64,000 nucleotides of DNA from CATQHW01 sp965215345 (lineage in GTDB: Bacteria; Spirochaetota; Spirochaetia; SZUA-6; Bin103). Each line of letters starts with the position of its first letter. Position 1 is the first letter of the stretch. Positions 34,619 through 41,972 of this stretch are shown piece after piece. The notes under the pieces were generated by a model. That model searched no databases, was not told the DNA's origin, and saw only the letters and a program-made list of their open reading frames with translations. Position numbers and translations under genes: made by a program. The DNA is taken from assembly GCA_965215345.1 (NCBI GenBank), contig CBDCDL010000002.1, positions 3,038,001 through 3,102,000 on the forward strand. Reading direction: 5' to 3'.

Positions 34619-35068
34619 TCAAGGTCGAGATCGACACGCGCCCGCCCGCGGGCGCGGCGATGCCGCGGTCTGTCATCGCCCGACACTTCAAGTTCGTCAT
34701 CCGTCATCCGTCACCACGACCGTGCGTCGCTGATGGCGGGAAAGCTGCACGCACTGCTGACGCGGGGTATCCGAAGAGTCGCGACTGGCTCGACTTGGTG
34801 CGGTATCGGTCGCGGCGCCCCCGGCGGTCCGGCCGAACATGCACGGGAAAGGCGTTTCGCCGTTCGCCGGGCAGATGCAGGCGCAAGGCGCGGTCGAACG
34901 GGACGGTCGCGTCGCGGGTATCGGCCCGGTACCCGCGCAACTCGGTGCCGTGCTTGACGACCGACATGACGCTGCGCAGGCGTACCTGACCGGGGCCGAT
35001 CTCAGGCTCTTGATACTCGACCAAGGCGGGCGATCGCGGCGCGGTGGCTACGAGGGCGCGTGGCATGG
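34619..35068. pseudogene. Collapsed second copy of the AbiEii-dehydrogenase region
   Basis: 34619-34835 (plus strand) matches the middle of abiEii around 32212-32410 (IKVEIDTRPPAGAAM...HARTADAGYPKSRDWLDLVRYRSRR). At about 34836 it jumps to sequence matching the first ~75 codons of the minus-strand dehydrogenase (33420-33642), read here on the minus strand from 35066 as MPRALVATAPRSPALVEYQEPEIGPGQV. The ~1 kb between these points in the intact copy is missing. Small indels add frameshifts. Neither part can be functional. Confidence 0.85.
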
Positions 35069-35147
35069 TGCCGATCTTAGCGCCGGCCAGCCGCCGGCGT
35101 CAGGCCAGCGGCTCATTCGCAACCACCCGGGGTCCCCGGTCCCAGGG

Positions 35148-35438
35148 TCACTCGCTCGGATCTTTCGGGAGCTGCGCACCATGCCATACCGCGACGACCC
35201 ACACGATGCGGTCTCGCTCCCGATAGAAGAAGCGGTACGGGCGTACGATCACCTCACGATAGGGGAGATCCGGGAACTCGGGCACGATGCGGCCGGACTC
35301 CGGAAAGCGTTGCAGCCTGCGAAGGGTCTCCTCGGCTCGGGCGCGGAACCGCTGGGCAGCGGCGGGATTATCGCGGCGAATGTACTCGATCGCGGCAAGA
35401 AACTGGATGCGTCCAGCCGGGGTGAACCGGACTCTCAC
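35148..35438 (-). CDS. ParE/RelE-superfamily toxin
   Basis: A 96-aa protein MRVRFTPAGRIQFLAAIEYIRRDNPAAAQRFRARAEETLRRLQRFPESGRIVPEFPDLPYREVIV. It ends with the strand PYRFFYRERDRIVWVVAVWHGAQL. This is the full ParE-type fold with typical length and basic character. Family members poison gyrase (ParE) or cleave mRNA at the ribosome (RelE); sequence alone does not decide. The start overlaps the antitoxin stop by 4 bp. Confidence 0.9.
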   Translation of the reverse strand: MRVRFTPAGRIQFLAAIEYIRRDNPAAAQRFRARAEETLRRLQRFPESGRIVPEFPDLPYREVIVRPYRFFYRERDRIVWVVAVWHGAQLPKDPSE

Positions 35439-35716
35439 GGACTATCGCGCGCAAGAATCGCGTCCGCCTCAGCCAGTACGTCATCCAGGTCGTAACCGAT
35501 CCCCTCGGTGATCTCCTGCTCGCCGCGTACCAGGAGTCTCAGCAGGTGGCGCTCTCGCTCACTACGCTCGTAGGCGTCTGCGCTCAGCAGCACCGCCGCC
35601 GTCCGTCCGCGCTGAGTGATCACGACCGGCTGTCCGGATGACTGCAACCGCTTGAGCACCGCTGCGGTCTCCTGTCTCAGATCCCTGACGGGGATGATTT
35701 CCGGTAGCTGTGCCAT
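35435..35716 (-). CDS. Phd/YefM-family antitoxin
   Basis: A 93-aa antitoxin with the N-terminal Phd DNA-binding domain (MAQLPEIIPVRDLRQETAAVLKRLQSSGQPVVITQRGRTAAVLLSADAYE) and an acidic C-terminus that would mask the ParE toxin. The frame is open nine codons further upstream (35743), but MAQLPEIIPVRDL is the normal Phd start. It forms a translationally coupled type II toxin-antitoxin operon with the downstream toxin gene and would autorepress it. It sits directly beside the second FG-GAP copy. Confidence 0.9.
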   Translation of the reverse strand: MAQLPEIIPVRDLRQETAAVLKRLQSSGQPVVITQRGRTAAVLLSADAYERSERERHLLRLLVRGEQEITEGIGYDLDDVLAEADAILARDSP

Positions 35717-35794
35717 TCGTGATGCCTCCAACGGTATCGTCAAGCATGCCGTAGAAGGAACCTCCTGGTCGACAAGCAGATTCGTGGACCGGAG

Positions 35795-37522
35795 TCAGCC
35801 GCCGCTGGGGCCTGTGTGTCGGGTCACGGTGATCAGGTGATTCAGGGGCAGATCGCGAAGGGCTGACGGCTCTCCATCGGGCCAGACGATGCGCGCTGCC
35901 AGCAGCCGGCTGCCCGGTGGGACGCCGAAGTGCAGGCGTGGGGCGTCTCCGGAAAGATACCCGCTCGCCGCGCGCACGGTGCGCGTGTAGCTGCCGGTCG
36001 AGGTGTCCAGGTGGACCCGTGCGCCGAGGGCGTAGCGGTTGGCGGCGGCGGGCCAGCGCAGGTCGATCTGCAGGTGGCCGCCTCCGCACAGCCGGTTCTC
36101 GAACAGCCGTGCCGGCGCCGCCAGGTTGTTGACGACGATGTCCAGGTCGCCGTCGCCGTCCAGGTCGGCCATGCTCATCCCGCGGCCGCTCTCCGGCGCG
36201 CCCAACCCCCAGTCCGGAGCGGGAAGGAAGCCCGCGCCCCGCACGTTGCGGAACGCCTGGTTCTCCTCCACGAGCTCGTCGCCCGGCAGGTGTTCGAACA
36301 GCTCCACGGCGATCATGCCGTTGACGACGTAGACGTCCAGGAAGCCGTCGTTGTCCAGGTCACCGAACTTCGACGACCAGCTCCAGCCGCTGGCGTCGAT
36401 CCCCCACTCGACGCCCCGCTCGTGGAAGGCGTCACCGCGGGCGAGCTGCAGCACGTTGCGGTCGACCTGCGCCGGGTCGGGCGACGGCGGTAGGTGCAGC
36501 GGCTCCCAGGCGCTCCGGGACTCCGCGTCCGGGTTCCTGTCGGTGGCCAGCAGGTCCACGTGACCGTCGTTGTCGACATCGCCGGCGATCAGGCTCGTGG
36601 TGTTGTGCGCCGTACGGCCGAACAGGCCGCCGGGGTGCCAGCCGTCGTCCGACCCGAGCCACTGGTAGTCGGGCAGGAAGGATTCGTTGCCGACCGTGAC
36701 GTCGATGCGGCCATCGCTGTCCAGGTCGCCGGCCAGCACCGCCAACGCCTGCGAGCGGGTGGCGAGGCGGGCGTCGAGTCGCAACATGCCGCCGGCCGTG
36801 CTCGGGTCAGCGCCGGTGCGGTAGACGAAGATGCCGCCGGTCGCGCCCGGAGCCGTGGAGTGCAGCTCGGCGTCGTAGGTGGCGCCCACCAGGTCCAGGT
36901 CTCCGTCGGCGTCGAAGTCGGCCCAGTCGGCGGTGTAGAGCGGTTCCCGTACGCCGGCGTCGGCCCGCACGAACTCCGCTCCGCCGGACGCGCCGGCGTT
37001 CAGCCAGAGGGTGGGCGCCGAGGCGGAGTGGGTGAAGAACAGGTCCAGCCGGCCGTCGCCGTCGGCGTCGATCAGATGCACCGCCCGCGATGCCTCCACC
37101 GGCAGCGACTCCGCGCGGAAGCGCAGGCCTCCCTCGTTCCAGTGAACGGTGTTGGGACCGTCCAGGTTTGCCAGCACGACCTCCAGGTCGCCGTCGCCGT
37201 CCAGGTCGCCGACGCCCACGCCGGCGCCGTTGCTGGCGTAGAAGCCGATGCGCCCGTCGCCGGCGGCGGTGGTGTGCTGCAGCAGGTGCTCGACGAAGCG
37301 CGCTTGGCAGGCGCGAGCGTCGACACCGCTGGGCACCGCCTCGGTCGTCGTCGTGGGCAGGCGAAAGGGAGGCGGCGGCGCGGGGGCGGGCGGCTTTGCT
37401 GCGGGAGGCGGTGGTACTGCGGGTCCGCTCTGCGCCGGCGCGTATGGCGCTGCTCCCACGGCCAGCAGCAGGGCAACGGCCAGCGCTCGTGCGGCGCCGC
37501 GGCGGCGCTCGGCGGGGCGCAT
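35795..37522 (-). CDS. FG-GAP/ASPIC (CRTAC1-like) secreted protein, copy 2
   Basis: A 575-aa paralogue of the 19.4-21.2 kb gene, collinear throughout. It has a signal peptide starting MRPAERRRGAARALAVALLLAVGAAPYAPAQS, the same Pro-rich linker, the same series of DxDxDGxxD loops (DLDGDGDLEVVLAN, DADGDGRLDLFF, DLDSDGRIDVTVGN, DVDNDGHVDLLATD) and a C-terminal ASPIC domain. The frame extends 22 codons upstream as MVSWGVLLQDARNLWAVAIDPR, which is the end of a DppC-type permease, so I start at ATG 37522. The ORF is intact. Several loop substitutions suggest divergence rather than recent copying. Confidence 0.83.
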   Translation of the reverse strand: MRPAERRRGAARALAVALLLAVGAAPYAPAQSGPAVPPPPAAKPPAPAPPPPFRLPTTTTEAVPSGVDARACQARFVEHLLQHTTAAGDGRIGFYASNGAGVGVGDLDGDGDLEVVLANLDGPNTVHWNEGGLRFRAESLPVEASRAVHLIDADGDGRLDLFFTHSASAPTLWLNAGASGGAEFVRADAGVREPLYTADWADFDADGDLDLVGATYDAELHSTAPGATGGIFVYRTGADPSTAGGMLRLDARLATRSQALAVLAGDLDSDGRIDVTVGNESFLPDYQWLGSDDGWHPGGLFGRTAHNTTSLIAGDVDNDGHVDLLATDRNPDAESRSAWEPLHLPPSPDPAQVDRNVLQLARGDAFHERGVEWGIDASGWSWSSKFGDLDNDGFLDVYVVNGMIAVELFEHLPGDELVEENQAFRNVRGAGFLPAPDWGLGAPESGRGMSMADLDGDGDLDIVVNNLAAPARLFENRLCGGGHLQIDLRWPAAANRYALGARVHLDTSTGSYTRTVRAASGYLSGDAPRLHFGVPPGSRLLAARIVWPDGEPSALRDLPLNHLITVTRHTGPSGG

Positions 37523-37532
37523 TCGCGGATCG

Positions 37533-37612
37533 ATCGCCACGGCCCACAGGTTCCGCGCGTCCTGCAACAGCACGCCCCAGCTTACCATTGGCGCGCGCAG
37601 CCCGACGCCGGG
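37533..37612 (-). pseudogene. DppC-type permease fragment carried with FG-GAP copy 2
   Basis: The sequence VSWGVLLQDARNLWAVAIDP and its flanks match 21257-21336 inside the DppC-type permease gene next to FG-GAP copy 1. About 100 bp that encode the permease C-terminus in the original (21157-21256) are deleted here. This shows that copy 2 was derived from the importer operon arrangement. Confidence 0.8.
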
Positions 37613-37630
37613 AATCGCACGGACGGTTCG

Positions 37631-38767
37631 TCATTGCTGGCCGAGCCGATGCAGTCGTTCGATGAAACGCCGCTTGCGGGAATGCCGCTCCCGGAGCGCG
37701 TGAACCCGCTCCGAAAAAGCTGCCAGCGCGCCATCTTCCTGGGCCAGCGCCTGCAGGTCGAGCAGCAGTTCCAGCGCCCGGTCGTAGCTGCCGGCACTCC
37801 GCTTCTCGATCGCCGCATCGATTTCGCGCCAGACCGCCGCACCCCGCCGCCTGACGACAACGAGGCGCGCCCGGCGTTCTTCCTCGGCCGCTCGTGCTCG
37901 CTGGCGCCGCTCGTCCTCAAGCCGCGCCGCCTCGGCGGCCTCGACCTGTTTGCGGATCTCCGCCGCGCGTGTGCGCAGATCCACGACCGTCCGGTGACCG
38001 GTGTCCGCGTCACGTGCCGTGGCTGCGGACGCACGGACCTTGCACACCAGCTCGGCTGCGACATGAGGGTCGCCGGCGACGAGACGGCACAGCAGCGCCG
38101 TTTTCTCCGTGTCGGGAATGGCTGCCACCACCGCGTGGACCTGAGCCGTCGAAAGTTCGCCGTTCGGGTACAGAGGTGACTCGGCGGCGGCTTGCACCAG
38201 GTCCGGATTGATGGCGAAGAAATCGGCGAACGCCTTGAGTGCGCCGGTAAGTGGACCGATACCCGGCAGCGGCTCCGTATCGGCATCATGCAGCCGACCG
38301 CTCTCTACCGCCGTCAGCCACAGCAGGTAGAACAGCCTCCAATCTCCCGCCAGCACGTCCGTGCGCAGGGGGGCCATGGCGGCGAGACGGTCGGTGTCGT
38401 CCTCGTCATCCGAGATGTACGGCTGGTCGTCCTGGTGAATGTCGACGATGAGGTTCTCGCCCGACTCGCGGATCAGGACCAGATCGACGCCGCGCAGAAA
38501 GCGATCGAGCCGGGACCGCGCGACGCGCCGCCGCGGCAACCGGATCATCAGGCGCTGCGCTCCCCAGTTGGCGGCATGGAGGTGCAGGTCGAACCAGCGC
38601 TCCATCAACCGTACCGGATTACCCTTGAAGTCGCCCCAATGATATTCGTTGGTGAAGCTCGTGGCCGTGATCCGCGCTCGTGTCGACAGCGCCCGCAACG
38701 CCTGCCGGTCCGCGTCGCTGAGCGGCCGGTCGATTGCCTGGAACTCGTAGTACTGATACTCACTCAT
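37631..38767 (-). CDS. Conserved hypothetical protein (YYEFQAIDRPL family)
   Basis: A 378-aa protein beginning MSEYQYYEFQAIDRPLSDAD...ALSTRARITATSFTNEYHWGDFKGNP and HAANWGAQRLMIRLPRR. I recall this N-terminus as that of a widespread unnamed bacterial family, often near SWIM-zinc-finger or helicase genes. The middle (GDWRLFYLLWLTAVESG) is helical. The C-terminal third (about 265-375) is an Arg/Glu/Ala-rich coiled coil. There is no signal peptide or catalytic motif. It is monocistronic and intact, unlike most neighbours. Function unknown. Confidence 0.8.
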   Translation of the reverse strand: MSEYQYYEFQAIDRPLSDADRQALRALSTRARITATSFTNEYHWGDFKGNPVRLMERWFDLHLHAANWGAQRLMIRLPRRRVARSRLDRFLRGVDLVLIRESGENLIVDIHQDDQPYISDDEDDTDRLAAMAPLRTDVLAGDWRLFYLLWLTAVESGRLHDADTEPLPGIGPLTGALKAFADFFAINPDLVQAAAESPLYPNGELSTAQVHAVVAAIPDTEKTALLCRLVAGDPHVAAELVCKVRASAATARDADTGHRTVVDLRTRAAEIRKQVEAAEAARLEDERRQRARAAEEERRARLVVVRRRGAAVWREIDAAIEKRSAGSYDRALELLLDLQALAQEDGALAAFSERVHALRERHSRKRRFIERLHRLGQQ

Positions 38768-39129
38768 GGCTCGCTTCCCTCGGTTCGCTCGTACGGGCGG
38801 TTGCAGCGTGTGTTCGTGGTGGCCTCTTCGTACTCGACAATCCTCCGACGATCGGCCTGGGCGCTACAACCGCCCGCGGCGATCTGCGTAACGTACGCAG
38901 CAGTCAACGTGGAACGGGTCCGCGCAGGAATGGCGCCACCGCGAACGGCAGCCGCATCTGGCGTGCAAACAGCAGGTTACGTGGTCACGCCGGTGGCGGT
39001 GAGCAGCGCCAAGTAGCCAAACGCCTGCAGGCCGCTGCAGGCCGCCCTGATCATCGACAGCGCCGTCGAGCGCCGTTATCATGTCGAGGCAGTGCCCATC
39101 ACGGTCACCAGACGCCCGGCCGACCGATC
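38768..39129. other. Intergenic region without recognised gene
   Basis: 362 bp between the divergently oriented unknown gene and the MazG-like gene. I see no convincing coding region. The short inverted motif CTGCAGGCCGCTGCAG near 39030 and TTATCAT near 39076 may be regulatory. The region presumably holds promoters for both flanking genes. Confidence 0.4.
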
Positions 39130-39501
39130 GTGACCGACAGCTTCGAGACCCTGGCGGACGCGGCGCGCACGGTGATCGCGCGTTGCCCGTGGACGACGGC
39201 GCGTACCGTGGACGAGTACGCCGGGTGGATCCGGAGCGAAGCGGACGAGCTTCTCTCCGCGGTCGCGAACGGAGATCGGCAGAACCTCAAGGAGGAGCTC
39301 GGCGACCTGCTGTTCGACGTCGTGGTCTGCATCCTGCTGGCCGAGCGGAGCGGCTTCTTCCCGGCGCGCGAGGTCATGGACGGTGTGGTCGCCAAGATGC
39401 GGCGGCGCAAGCCGTTCGTGTTCGACGGCACGCAGGTCACGGTGGAGGAGGCGAAGCGGCTGTGGGCACAGGAGAAGGCGCGGGAGAAGCGCTCGCACTG
39501 A
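39130..39501 (+). CDS. MazG-like nucleotide pyrophosphohydrolase
   Basis: A 123-aa single-domain all-alpha NTP pyrophosphohydrolase. The Mg-binding pattern is visible as EADELLSAV (ExxE type) and KEELGDLLFDVVVC (ExxD) about 20 residues later. It ends KMRRRKPFVFDG...EEAKRLWAQEK, typical of MazG C-terminal ends. It hydrolyses non-canonical or excess NTPs to NMPs. I chose GTG 39130 (TDSFETLADAARTVI), since upstream sequence in frame is unlike the family. It lies 38 bp before the aminotransferase gene and is likely co-transcribed with it. Confidence 0.85.
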   Translation: MTDSFETLADAARTVIARCPWTTARTVDEYAGWIRSEADELLSAVANGDRQNLKEELGDLLFDVVVCILLAERSGFFPAREVMDGVVAKMRRRKPFVFDGTQVTVEEAKRLWAQEKAREKRSH

Positions 39502-39539
39502 ACGTCGCCCCGGCCCGCCGGCCGTGCTACGGTGCCGGT

Positions 39540-40832
39540 ATGTCTCAGGCGGATCTGCTGAAGCGTGCCCGGCGCATCTTCGTGGGCGGCACGATGGGCG
39601 AGTTTCACCTGCCGGAAGACGCCTCGATGGTGTTCGTGCGCGCGCAGGGCAGCAAGCTCTACGACGCCGACGGGCGCGAGTACGTCGATTTCCTGAACGG
39701 CAGCGGGCCGATGATCCTCGGCCACTGCCACCCGGCGGTGGTGGCCGCGGTGACCGAGCAACTGCAGCGCGGCACCACGTATTTCGGCGTCAACCGGAAG
39801 GTCATCGAGCTGGGCGAGCGCATCGTCGAGGCGGCGCCGTGCGGGCAGAAGATCCGCTTCGTGGCCACCGGCTCGGACGCCGTCTCTTTCGCCGTGCGCA
39901 TGGCGCGTGCCTTCACCGGGCGCAGGCGTGTGCTGCGCTTCGAGGGTGGCTGGCACGGCGTCAGCGACTTCGCCCTGCACGGCGCCAGGCCGCCTGCGCC
40001 CAGCGCGTATCCGCGCGCCACGGCCGACGCCGCCGGCCTGCCGAAGGCGCTGCCGGACGACCTGCTGCTGTCGCCGTTCAACGACCCGGAGATGGCGCGC
40101 GAGCTGATCGAGCGGCACGCCGGCGAGCTGGCCGCGGTGTGCGTGGAGCCGCTGCAGCGCTGCATCCGTCCCAAGCCGCCCTTCCTGCAGACCCTGCGCG
40201 AGCTCACCGCCGCGCACGGCATCATCCTCATCTTCGACGAGGTGGTGACCGGCTTCCGCATCGCCTGGGGCGGCGCACAGGAGCGGTACGGCGTGGTGCC
40301 GGACCTGGCCGCCTACGGCAAGACGATCTCCGGCGGCCACCCCAACGCTGCGATCTGCGGCCGCGCCGACGTGCTGGAGACCGTCAACCCGTGGCGGGCG
40401 CTCGACGACCCGCAACGCACCTTCGTGTCCGGGACCTTCAACGGCAACCCGATCTCGGCCGCGGCCGGTCTGGCCACCCTGAACGTGCTGGCGGAGCCCG
40501 GAACCTACGACCGGCTCTACGCGATGGCCGATCGCATCCGCGCCGAGGTGGAGGCGATGGGGCGCGAGTTCTCCATCCCGCTGCTGGTCGGCGGCGACGG
40601 GCCGGTGCTGCAGGTGCTGTTCACCGAGGCGGACGACATCGTCAATTACGAAACGATGCTGTACGCCGACAAGGAGCGGGCGCTCCGCTTCGGCGTCGGC
40701 ATGATCGGGCGAGGCTTCTTCGTCAGCCCGTACGAGAAGATCTACCTGTCGACCGCCCACACCGACGAGGACCTGGACCGGGCGCTTGCGGCCATGCGCG
40801 AAGTGCTGAAGGAACTGCCGGACGTGGCATGA
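39540..40832 (+). CDS. Class III PLP aminotransferase (HemL-like)
   Basis: A 430-aa PLP enzyme resembling glutamate-1-semialdehyde 2,1-aminomutase. Features are DADGREYVDFLNGSGPMILGHCHP, substrate/PLP contacts FVATGSDAVSFAVRMARAFTGR and GGWHG, the PLP-pyridine Asp in ILIFDEVVTGFR and the Schiff-base Lys in AYGKTISGGHPNAA (near residue 263). No other tetrapyrrole gene is nearby, and the two neighbours are catabolic, so a different amino-donor reaction is plausible. The ATG start (39540) fits the family N-terminus. The dehydrogenase gene follows 13 bp downstream. Confidence 0.88.
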   Translation: MSQADLLKRARRIFVGGTMGEFHLPEDASMVFVRAQGSKLYDADGREYVDFLNGSGPMILGHCHPAVVAAVTEQLQRGTTYFGVNRKVIELGERIVEAAPCGQKIRFVATGSDAVSFAVRMARAFTGRRRVLRFEGGWHGVSDFALHGARPPAPSAYPRATADAAGLPKALPDDLLLSPFNDPEMARELIERHAGELAAVCVEPLQRCIRPKPPFLQTLRELTAAHGIILIFDEVVTGFRIAWGGAQERYGVVPDLAAYGKTISGGHPNAAICGRADVLETVNPWRALDDPQRTFVSGTFNGNPISAAAGLATLNVLAEPGTYDRLYAMADRIRAEVEAMGREFSIPLLVGGDGPVLQVLFTEADDIVNYETMLYADKERALRFGVGMIGRGFFVSPYEKIYLSTAHTDEDLDRALAAMREVLKELPDVA

Positions 40833-40845
40833 AGCCATACGGGGC

Positions 40846-41880
40846 ATGAAGGCCGTCGTCAAGACGCGCCCGGAGCCGGGCAACGTCGAGCTGATGGACG
40901 TCCCCGAGCCCACCGCCGGTGAGGATCAGGTGGTGATCCAGGTCCACAGCGCCGGCATCTGCGGCACCGACATTCACATCCTGAGGAGCGAGTACGTGAT
41001 CCATCCGCCGGTGGTCATGGGCCACGAGGTGTGTGGCGAGATCGTCGAGATGGGGACCGGCGTGACCGGCTTCGCCGTGGGCGACCGCGTCACCCTCAAC
41101 CCGACCGCGGCAAGGCTGTGCGGCACCTGCCGCTACTGCCGCGCCGGCGCGCCGTTCTTCTGCGTCGACCGCGCGGGGTTGGGCAGCGGCGTCGACGGCG
41201 GCTTCGCCAAGTACTGCGCAGCCCGGCAGGGCATTCTCTTTCGCGTTCCGGAGGGCCTGGACTCCACCGTTGCCGCGCTGAGCGAGCCACTGGCCTGCAT
41301 CTATCAGGCGGTGGTGGAGCTCACCGAGATCAAGGCGGGAGAGCTGGTCGTGGTGACCGGTCCGGGCCCGATCGGGTTGATGGCGCTGCTGCTGGCCAAG
41401 GTGCGCGGCGCGCGCGTGCTGGTGCTCGGCACCGACGCGGATGCCGTAAGGCTCGACTGCGCCCGCAGCCTGGGCGCCGACGCCGTCCTCGACGTGGAGC
41501 AGGAGGACGCGGCCGCGGTGGTCGCCGACCTGACCGCCGGCTACGGCGCCGATGTCGCCCTGGAGTGCTCGGGAGCGGCGGGCGGCGCCGCGCAGTGCCT
41601 GGAGCTGCTCAAGAGCCAGGGCTCCTACACGCAGGTGGGCATCTTCGGCGCGCCGATCCAGGTCGACCTGGACGCGGTGGTGATCAAGCAGCTCCGCGTG
41701 CAGGGCTCCATCTGTCACACGTGGCAGACCTGGGAGCGCACCATGGCCTTCCTGGCGTCGGGCGCGATCAACCTGTCCCCGCTGATCTCCACCCGCCTGC
41801 CGCTCACCCGCTGGCAGGAAGCGTTCGACGGCGTGATCGCCAAGCGGTCGATCAAGACCCTTCTGTACCCCGACGACTGA
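40846..41880 (+). CDS. Zinc-dependent alcohol/sorbitol-type dehydrogenase
   Basis: A 344-aa MDR dehydrogenase with the complete zinc apparatus. The catalytic Cys is in GICGTDIH, the His in MGHEVCGE, and the structural-zinc lobe is LCGTCRYCRAGAPFFC near residue 95. The NAD(P)-binding loop is VTGPGPIGLMALLLAKVRGA near residue 170. It is related to threonine/sorbitol/galactitol-phosphate dehydrogenases. With the adjacent aminotransferase it could process an amino- or polyol substrate. The start ATG 40846 is clear. It is intact and independent of the zinc-type dehydrogenase at 32.6 kb. Confidence 0.9.
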   Translation: MKAVVKTRPEPGNVELMDVPEPTAGEDQVVIQVHSAGICGTDIHILRSEYVIHPPVVMGHEVCGEIVEMGTGVTGFAVGDRVTLNPTAARLCGTCRYCRAGAPFFCVDRAGLGSGVDGGFAKYCAARQGILFRVPEGLDSTVAALSEPLACIYQAVVELTEIKAGELVVVTGPGPIGLMALLLAKVRGARVLVLGTDADAVRLDCARSLGADAVLDVEQEDAAAVVADLTAGYGADVALECSGAAGGAAQCLELLKSQGSYTQVGIFGAPIQVDLDAVVIKQLRVQGSICHTWQTWERTMAFLASGAINLSPLISTRLPLTRWQEAFDGVIAKRSIKTLLYPDD

Positions 41881-41972
41881 CGCCGCCTCGGATACGGCAC
41901 GCCTGCCTCCTGCCCGCTACCCCTCTGAATAGAGACATCGGCGCGACGCGTATCGGTAGAATGCAGTCAGCC

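Noticed and set aside
39105..40913. 602-codon minus-strand frame across mazG and the aminotransferase gene
   Set aside because: Shadow frame; both plus-strand genes have clear catalytic motifs.
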